Source: an uncultured Clostridia bacterium (GTDB taxonomy: Bacteria > Bacillota > Clostridia > Christensenellales > Aristaeellaceae). From it: 18,961 bases of DNA. The stretch spans positions 1-18,961 of the forward strand of contig CAKUFG010000036.1 of assembly GCA_934647235.1 (NCBI GenBank), in the 5' to 3' direction. Below the pieces are notes generated by a model. The model worked only from the letters and a program-made list of their open reading frames with translations. It ran no database searches and had not been told where the DNA came from. Below, in pieces: positions 14,185 through 18,961 of the stretch (its first letter is position 1; each line of letters begins with the position of its first letter). The position numbers and the translations under genes were made by a program.

Positions 14185-14213
14185 ATCATAACAAAAAGAT
14201 ACGTCTCTGTAAA
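14185..14213 (-). promoter_or_regulatory. Promoter of the AraC/PocR regulator gene
   Basis: On the - strand TTTACA (14213-14208) and TATGAT (14190-14185) are 17 bp apart, one mismatch in each box. The dyad TGTAA-N5-TTGCA at 14208-14222 overlaps the -35 and is a candidate operator. Confidence 0.7.
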
Positions 14214-14253
14214 GCGATTGCAGATTTTTCTAGATTATCTGCACTTTTTTGCT

Positions 14254-14282
14254 GAGACAATTCGCTCGATCGATGATAGAAT
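14254..14282 (+). promoter_or_regulatory. Promoter of the sugar-importer/sulfatase operon
   Basis: GAGACA (14254-14259) and TAGAAT (14277-14282) are 17 bp apart. The weak -35 fits a promoter that needs an activator, as expected for an AraC-controlled operon. The leader of about 100 nt contains an imperfect hairpin at 14303-14334 (GGTAT/ATACC and GGCG/CGCC). Confidence 0.6.
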
Positions 14283-14389
14283 AGCATCATCAGGCAAGGA
14301 GCGGCGCGGGTATTATCCGGAGATACCGGCCGCCCTGCACGGGATTCCATATGCGTATGAACGTCAATAAAAGAATGGAGGAAATGATC

Positions 14390-15730
14390 GTGAAACGAAT
14401 CGTTGCAGTTCTCTTGTCGTTGATCCTGGTGATGTCCCTTGTGGGAACGGCCTTTGCGGAAGACACCCCCAAGTACATCGATGATAATGCAGCCACGATG
14501 ACGGGCAGCGTCCGCATGCTGACTGCCTACGCCGGCTCCGTCGGTACGGATGCGCTGATTGCCGATTTCAATAAGTACTATCCCAACATTGAAGTGACCT
14601 ACGAGGTATATACCAACAACAGCGACGGCAACCTCACAGCAAACGCCGCCATCCAGGCTGGCAAGGTCGATGTGATTGCCAGCTACGATGCGAGCCAGGC
14701 TTCCTTCCGCTGGGAAAACGGCCTCCTGCTGGACATTACGGATCGTCTGGCTGCCGACGGGCTGGATCTGGTGAAGGAATGGGGCACCGACGCATACACC
14801 TATGAAGGACGCTGCTATTACTTCCCCTGTGCTGCCACCACCATCTTTGTGGCCATCAATATGACCGCCTGGCAGGAAGCCGGCCTGGGCGAGCTGCCCA
14901 GCAGCTGGACCTGGGATGAGTATCTGGAAGCCTGCCGCAGGATGACCAAGCGCGATGAAAACGGTAATGTTGTCGTATATGGCGGCACCGATTTCAATCA
15001 GCGCCAGTACTGGATCAACTATATGCGCCAGACCAAGGGCGTGGACGCCTACTATACGGCTGACGGTCAGGCCGACTTTACCAGCGGTCTTGCCGCAACC
15101 ATCCTGCAGCGTGAGCTGGACGCCGAGGCGGAGGGCATCTGGTATCCAAAGATCAACCTGATCACCAACAGCACCAAGTCCCGCGATCTGCTGCTCACCG
15201 GCGCTGCGGCTTCCTGCATCGAGTCCATTATTACCCGCTTCATTACCAACCTGGAAAAGTATCCGCACGACTTTATCCTGGGCTATGCGCCTATTCCCGT
15301 AAACAACGAGGGTGAATACAACTACACCCTGGCGCCGCTGCCTACCGAGGGCTATTCCGTGACGGCCAACGCGCAGGACCCCGACGCTGCGTATGCCTTC
15401 GCCAAGTTTGCATCTACCTATGGCAGCAAGTATATGTACTCCGCCGGCCATGCTTCCACCTGGACGGGAATTAACCCGGACGAAATCGTGGATCTGGTGT
15501 TCGGCTCCGCCGAGAACGCCGCCAAGTACGTAGACGTTGATTCCTACATTGCGTATAATATCGCTGCGGGACATCAGTCCTATGTGGATAAGAACATTAC
15601 GGCCTACAACGCCATTGCAACGCTGGTAGACGAATACACCGACTATATTCTCAGCGGCGAAATGACGGTTGAGCAGGGCCTTGCCGAGCTGAACGAAGCG
15701 GCCAACGACGCCATCTCCAGCGCGCAATAA
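14390..15730 (+). CDS. Sugar ABC transporter solute-binding protein
   Basis: A 446-residue binding protein of the family 1 (sugar) type. MKRIVAVLLSLILVMSLVG followed by TAFA is a type I signal peptide with likely cleavage at AFA|ED. The mature protein has TGSVRMLTAYAGSVGTDALI, DFNKYYPNIEVTYEVY, and then SSWTWDEYLEACRRMTK typical of these proteins. No lipobox cysteine is present, which is unusual for a Gram-positive binding protein. The start is GTG 14390: GGAGG at 14377-14381 is 8 nt away, while the ATG at 14384 is too close and upstream ATGs precede the ribosome site. It should bind a sugar or oligosaccharide outside the membrane for the two permeases encoded next. Confidence 0.93.
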   Translation: MKRIVAVLLSLILVMSLVGTAFAEDTPKYIDDNAATMTGSVRMLTAYAGSVGTDALIADFNKYYPNIEVTYEVYTNNSDGNLTANAAIQAGKVDVIASYDASQASFRWENGLLLDITDRLAADGLDLVKEWGTDAYTYEGRCYYFPCAATTIFVAINMTAWQEAGLGELPSSWTWDEYLEACRRMTKRDENGNVVVYGGTDFNQRQYWINYMRQTKGVDAYYTADGQADFTSGLAATILQRELDAEAEGIWYPKINLITNSTKSRDLLLTGAAASCIESIITRFITNLEKYPHDFILGYAPIPVNNEGEYNYTLAPLPTEGYSVTANAQDPDAAYAFAKFASTYGSKYMYSAGHASTWTGINPDEIVDLVFGSAENAAKYVDVDSYIAYNIAAGHQSYVDKNITAYNAIATLVDEYTDYILSGEMTVEQGLAELNEAANDAISSAQ

Positions 15731-15751
15731 CAGGCACTCAGCCGCTTGCAT

Positions 15752-15786
15752 GGGGGTATATGCGGAGCGCTCTCCCATATACCCCT
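15752..15786 (+). promoter_or_regulatory. Strong intercistronic hairpin after the binding-protein gene
   Basis: GGGGTATATG (15753-15762) pairs perfectly with CATATACCCC (15776-15785), a 10-bp stem with a 13-nt loop, followed by TTATTCT. It lies between the solute-binding protein gene and the first permease gene. It would act as a leaky terminator or as a 3' end stabiliser, giving more binding protein than permease. Confidence 0.8.
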
Positions 15787-15815
15787 TATTCTATCCATAC
15801 AGAGAGGATATGCAC

Positions 15816-16703
15816 ATGAAAAACAAAACGAAGCTGACGCTGACCGGCTATGCATTCCTTGCTCCGGCGCTTCTCGTTTTTCTGACCATGGTGCTGATGC
15901 CGGTTTTGATATCGTTTGGACTGGCTTTCACCAAGTGGAATTTCTTTTCCGGCTTTTCCAAGCTGAAAATCGTGGGCCTTGCCAACTTCAAAAGGCTTTT
16001 CACCGCAGACCGCTCTTTTAAGAATGCCCTGATCAATACGGTGGTTTACGCCGCGACGACGGTGCCGCTTACCGTTTTCTTATCGCTGATTTTTGCGCAC
16101 ATTGTTAACGGCCGTGTTTATTGTCAGCGCTTTTTCCGCCTGGCCTTTTTTATTCCTTACATTTCCAACATGGTTGCCCTGGGCGCGATTTTCAAGTTCC
16201 TTTTCCGCTCGGATGGCCCGATCAACGTCATCCTTGTCAACTGGTTTCATATTTCGCAGGCGCCGAACTGGCTGGTATCCTCCTCATTGTGCAGGATACC
16301 GATCATATGCGTTATGGTGTATTCAGGCATAGGCTTTTGCCTGATCGTTTACATCGCCGCGCTCAAGGGGGTCTCTCAGGATCTTTACGAAGCGGCTTCT
16401 ATCGACGGCGCGTCGCCTATCAGACAGTTCTTCTCGGTTACGCTGCCGGTTATCTCCCCGACGACCTTTTATCTTGTCATTGTACGCCTGATCAACGCCT
16501 TCCAGGTTTTCGCCGCAATCAATATCATTGCCGACGGCGGCAAATCTGCAGGCAACGTCAGCCTGGTGGTGCTGATTTACGAGGAGGCGTTTAAAAAATA
16601 CAACTTTGGCTATGCCAGCGCGGCTTCCTGGGTGCTGGTTGCGTTTATCCTGCTGGTTACGGCCGTCAATTTCTCACTGCAGAAAAAGTGGGTTCACTAT
16701 TAA
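15816..16703 (+). CDS. Sugar ABC transporter permease (MalF/UgpA type)
   Basis: A 295-residue membrane protein with six likely helices; the first is at about 9-32 (GYAFLAPALLVFLTMVLMPV). The cytoplasmic EAA loop reads EAASIDGASPIRQFFSVTLP, the contact site for the ATPase. The start is ATG 15816, with AGAGG at 15803-15807 8 nt upstream; the ATG at 15810 is only 2 nt from the ribosome site. It pairs with the next permease. No ATPase gene is present, as is common where one shared ATPase of the MsmX type serves many importers. Confidence 0.94.
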   Translation: MKNKTKLTLTGYAFLAPALLVFLTMVLMPVLISFGLAFTKWNFFSGFSKLKIVGLANFKRLFTADRSFKNALINTVVYAATTVPLTVFLSLIFAHIVNGRVYCQRFFRLAFFIPYISNMVALGAIFKFLFRSDGPINVILVNWFHISQAPNWLVSSSLCRIPIICVMVYSGIGFCLIVYIAALKGVSQDLYEAASIDGASPIRQFFSVTLPVISPTTFYLVIVRLINAFQVFAAINIIADGGKSAGNVSLVVLIYEEAFKKYNFGYASAASWVLVAFILLVTAVNFSLQKKWVHY

Positions 16704-16721
16704 AAAAGGAGCAAAAGCAAA

Positions 16722-17549
16722 ATGAAAAGAACAGCTGCGAAAACTGCGCTCTCTCTGCTGATGCTTTGCTTTGCGGCGGCGTTTATGCTGCCTTTGCTGT
16801 GGATGCTTTCTTCATCGCTGAAAACGCCGGCGCAGGTTTTTGAATCGCCGTTTCGATGGATTACCGATTCGCTGCGCTTTTCCAACTACGCCGAGGTCTG
16901 GACAAATCCCGATCTGCCGTACTGGAAAATGATCGTCAATTCGCTGCTGATCGCCCTGGGCAGCGTCGCCGGGCAGCTGCTGATATCATCCTTGGCTGCA
17001 TATGCCTTTGCAAAAATTCCGTTTGCCGGGAAAAGCTTCATCTTTATGCTGATGCTTACAACCATGATGATTCCTGTACAGGCGCTGATTATTCCCAGAT
17101 TTATGCTCTATCATAAACTCAATCTTTATGATACACTATGGTGCGTGATCTTTCCCAACTTCTTTAACGTTACCTCCATTTTCCTGCTGCGGCAGTTCTA
17201 CATGGGCCTGCCCAACGAGATGGTGGAGGCAGCGCTGATTGACGGCGCTGGGCACTGGCGCATCTGGAGCGAGGTCATGATGCCGCTGACGAAGAACGGC
17301 TTGATTTCTGCGGCAATCCTTGCCTTTATCGGCGCATGGAATGAGTATCTCAGCCCCCTGATCTTTTTGCCAAGCGCCGAAAACTACACCATTGCGTTGG
17401 GTATCCGCTGGTATCTCAACGACACGGCCCGAGAATACAACCTGATGATGTGCGCTGCGGCAAGCGCTATCATTCCGATTGTTATTCTATATATTTCCGC
17501 GCAAAAATATTTTGAGGACGGCATCGCCGCCTCGAGCGTCAAAGGCTGA
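16722..17549 (+). CDS. Sugar ABC transporter permease (MalG/UgpE type)
   Basis: A 275-residue partner permease with about six membrane helices, the first at about 8-30. The EAA loop is EAALIDGAGHWRIWSEVMMP, and FIGAWNEYLSPLIFL near the C-terminal third is typical of MalG-like subunits. The ribosome site AAAAAAGGAG at about 16702-16711 precedes ATG 16722, 18 nt after the previous stop. Confidence 0.95.
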   Translation: MKRTAAKTALSLLMLCFAAAFMLPLLWMLSSSLKTPAQVFESPFRWITDSLRFSNYAEVWTNPDLPYWKMIVNSLLIALGSVAGQLLISSLAAYAFAKIPFAGKSFIFMLMLTTMMIPVQALIIPRFMLYHKLNLYDTLWCVIFPNFFNVTSIFLLRQFYMGLPNEMVEAALIDGAGHWRIWSEVMMPLTKNGLISAAILAFIGAWNEYLSPLIFLPSAENYTIALGIRWYLNDTAREYNLMMCAAASAIIPIVILYISAQKYFEDGIAASSVKG

Positions 17550-17565
17550 AAAGGAGTGGTATTTT

Positions 17566-18961
17566 ATGAAAAAAAAGCCGAACATCATCATGATTTTGAC
17601 GGACGATCAGGGTTATTGGTCCTTGGGGTGTACCGGCAACAAGGAGATCCGCACGCCCAATATCGATGCGTTGGCTGCCGGCGGCGTACAGCTGGATAAT
17701 TTTTTCTGCGTTTCGCCCGTGTGCTCGCCTGCGCGCGCGTCGCTGCTGACCGGGCGCATTCCCAGCCAGCATGGCATTCAGGATTGGCTGCGCGTGGGCA
17801 ACGGCGATAAAAAGAACGATCCGCCCATCGATTATCTGGAGGGCATCACCGGCTATACGGATATCCTGGCGCAGAACGGCTATACCTGCGGCATCAGCGG
17901 CAAATGGCATATGGGCGCCACCTGCAAGCCGCAGAAGAGCTACAGCCACTGGTTTGTTACGCCGGGCGGCAGCGGAACCTATTGGAATTCCGGCGCTTTC
18001 CGCGGCACGCAGCAGGTGCAGACCGAGGGCTACCTGACCGACGTGATTACCGACGATGCGCTGGGCTTTATCGATGAGTGCGCGGATAAGGACGAGTCCT
18101 TTTATCTGAATCTCTCCTTCACCGCGCCGCACAGCCCGCATGTGGATCAGCACAAAAAGGAATATGTCGATTATTACTACAACAACTGCACCTTCGCCGA
18201 CGTTCCACAGGATAAGCGCAGCCCCGGCAGCATTCAGTTCCCGCACGATATCGCCTACAGTCTGACCTTTGCGGATAAGAGCAGGGAGTTTCTGACGCTG
18301 CGCGATCTGCTCAGCGGCTATTACGCGGCTGTGCAGGGCGTGGACGACAGCGTGGGCAGAATTGTGGCAAAGCTGGAAGAAAAGGGCATCCGCGATAACA
18401 CGCTGATCGTCTATACCAGCGACAACGGCTTCAGCTGCGGCCAGCACGGCGTATGGGGCAAAGGCAACGCGACCTTCCCGCTCAACCTGTTTGACACCGC
18501 TGTGAAGGTGCCCTGCATCTTCAATTTCCCCGGCGTTATCCGCGCGGGCGTGAAAACGGACAGCCTGCTTTCTGCTTACGACTTTATGCCTACGCTCCTG
18601 GATCTGCTGGGCTACGAGAATCCGGAGGCCGCAGAGCTGCCCGGACGCAGCTTCAAAAACCTGCTGCTCAGCGACGCTTCGGAGGAGTATCATGAGGCGA
18701 TCACCGTCTTTGACGAGTATGGCCCAAACCGCATGATCCGCACCAAGGAGTGGAAGTATATCCATCGTTATCCCTACGGCCCGCATGAACTGTACGATCT
18801 GGTGCATGACGAGCGCGAGCAGTTTAACCTGCTGGAAGAAAACCGCTGCTTCTTCTATGGCCCCAAGTTTATCGAAGCCAAGGCGGCTGAGATGAAGGCC
18901 ATGCTGGACGACTGGTTTGCCCGCTATGTCAACCCTGAAATCGACGGCGCGCCGGGCTGGG
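17566..18961 (+). CDS. Cytoplasmic sulfatase (partial, runs off window)
   Basis: At least 465 residues of a type I sulfatase; the stop lies beyond the window. The signature CSPARASLLTG (Cys53 to Gly63) contains the Cys converted to formylglycine, with Arg57. Metal ligands are seen in LTDDQG (Asp13, Asp14) and TSDNG (Asp286, Asn287); GKWHMG (112-117) and GQHGVWGKG (292-300) supply the usual Lys/His substrate residues. No signal peptide precedes KPNIIMILTDDQG, so the enzyme is cytoplasmic. The Cys-type active site needs an anaerobic sulfatase-maturing enzyme encoded elsewhere. AAAAGGAGTGG is 7-8 nt before ATG 17566, and the gene follows the permease by 16 nt. It should remove sulfate from an imported sulfated sugar. 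Confidence 0.95.
   Translation, partial: MKKKPNIIMILTDDQGYWSLGCTGNKEIRTPNIDALAAGGVQLDNFFCVSPVCSPARASLLTGRIPSQHGIQDWLRVGNGDKKNDPPIDYLEGITGYTDILAQNGYTCGISGKWHMGATCKPQKSYSHWFVTPGGSGTYWNSGAFRGTQQVQTEGYLTDVITDDALGFIDECADKDESFYLNLSFTAPHSPHVDQHKKEYVDYYYNNCTFADVPQDKRSPGSIQFPHDIAYSLTFADKSREFLTLRDLLSGYYAAVQGVDDSVGRIVAKLEEKGIRDNTLIVYTSDNGFSCGQHGVWGKGNATFPLNLFDTAVKVPCIFNFPGVIRAGVKTDSLLSAYDFMPTLLDLLGYENPEAAELPGRSFKNLLLSDASEEYHEAITVFDEYGPNRMIRTKEWKYIHRYPYGPHELYDLVHDEREQFNLLEENRCFFYGPKFIEAKAAEMKAMLDDWFARYVNPEIDGAPGW

Noticed and set aside
14186..15778. 530-residue - strand frame opposite the binding-protein gene
   Set aside because: The + strand has a signal peptide, family motifs and a ribosome site; the - frame is an open shadow.
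17539..18807. 422-residue - strand frame opposite the sulfatase
   Set aside because: The + strand carries the complete sulfatase signature and metal-binding motifs; the antisense product has none.

Overview
The window looks like chromosome from a GC-rich anaerobic Firmicute of class Clostridia. Evidence: strong AGGAGG-type ribosome binding sites, consensus sigma-A promoters, a CdaA/CdaR c-di-AMP pair, an ECF sigma factor followed by a Clostridia-style membrane anti-sigma protein, and a carbohydrate ABC importer with no ATPase of its own. A finer placement (for example Christensenellales or Oscillospirales) is only an impression from protein style.

Layout. 1-460: trailer end of a type I-C-like CRISPR array, cut by the window start. 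It has 32-bp repeats, 32-36-bp spacers, one badly decayed repeat and a final truncated repeat. 508-747: a small reading frame that looks like an internally deleted N-terminal remnant of cas8c (csd1). 748-1165: no convincing gene, but a perfect sigma-A promoter, a hairpin with a T run, and a 24-bp tandem repeat with a dyad, probably the control region of the next operon. 1166-5294: a tight five-gene operon on the + strand: a membrane-anchored MerR regulator with a zinc ribbon, an ABC ATPase, a multi-span permease, a small anchored or secreted protein and an alpha/beta hydrolase, ending at a clear terminator. 5440-7238: ECF sigma factor and putative membrane anti-sigma factor, with their own terminator.

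7352-11157, - strand: cdaA, ybbR (cdaR), an unknown membrane protein gene and an rsmF-like RNA methyltransferase gene, read in that order from a good promoter at 11191-11219. Each gene overlaps or nearly touches the next. 11420-12835, + strand: radC, then a DUF218 (SanA/YdcF-like) membrane protein gene. 12842-13131, - strand: tRNA-Gln(CTG) and tRNA-Glu(CTC) with a perfect promoter and a strong terminator.

13237-18961: a sugar-uptake locus. A PocR/AraC-type regulator on the - strand faces a + strand operon of solute-binding protein, two permeases and a sulfatase that runs off the window end. The sulfatase has no signal peptide, so the simplest model is that a sulfated sugar is imported intact and desulfated in the cytoplasm. 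A strong hairpin between the binding-protein and permease genes probably sets their relative expression.

The most unusual items are the cas8c remnant beside the decayed array end, two spacers that seem to come from the same site in diverged relatives of one target gene, and the five-gene operon led by a membrane MerR/zinc-ribbon regulator. I see no complete, clearly new defence system.
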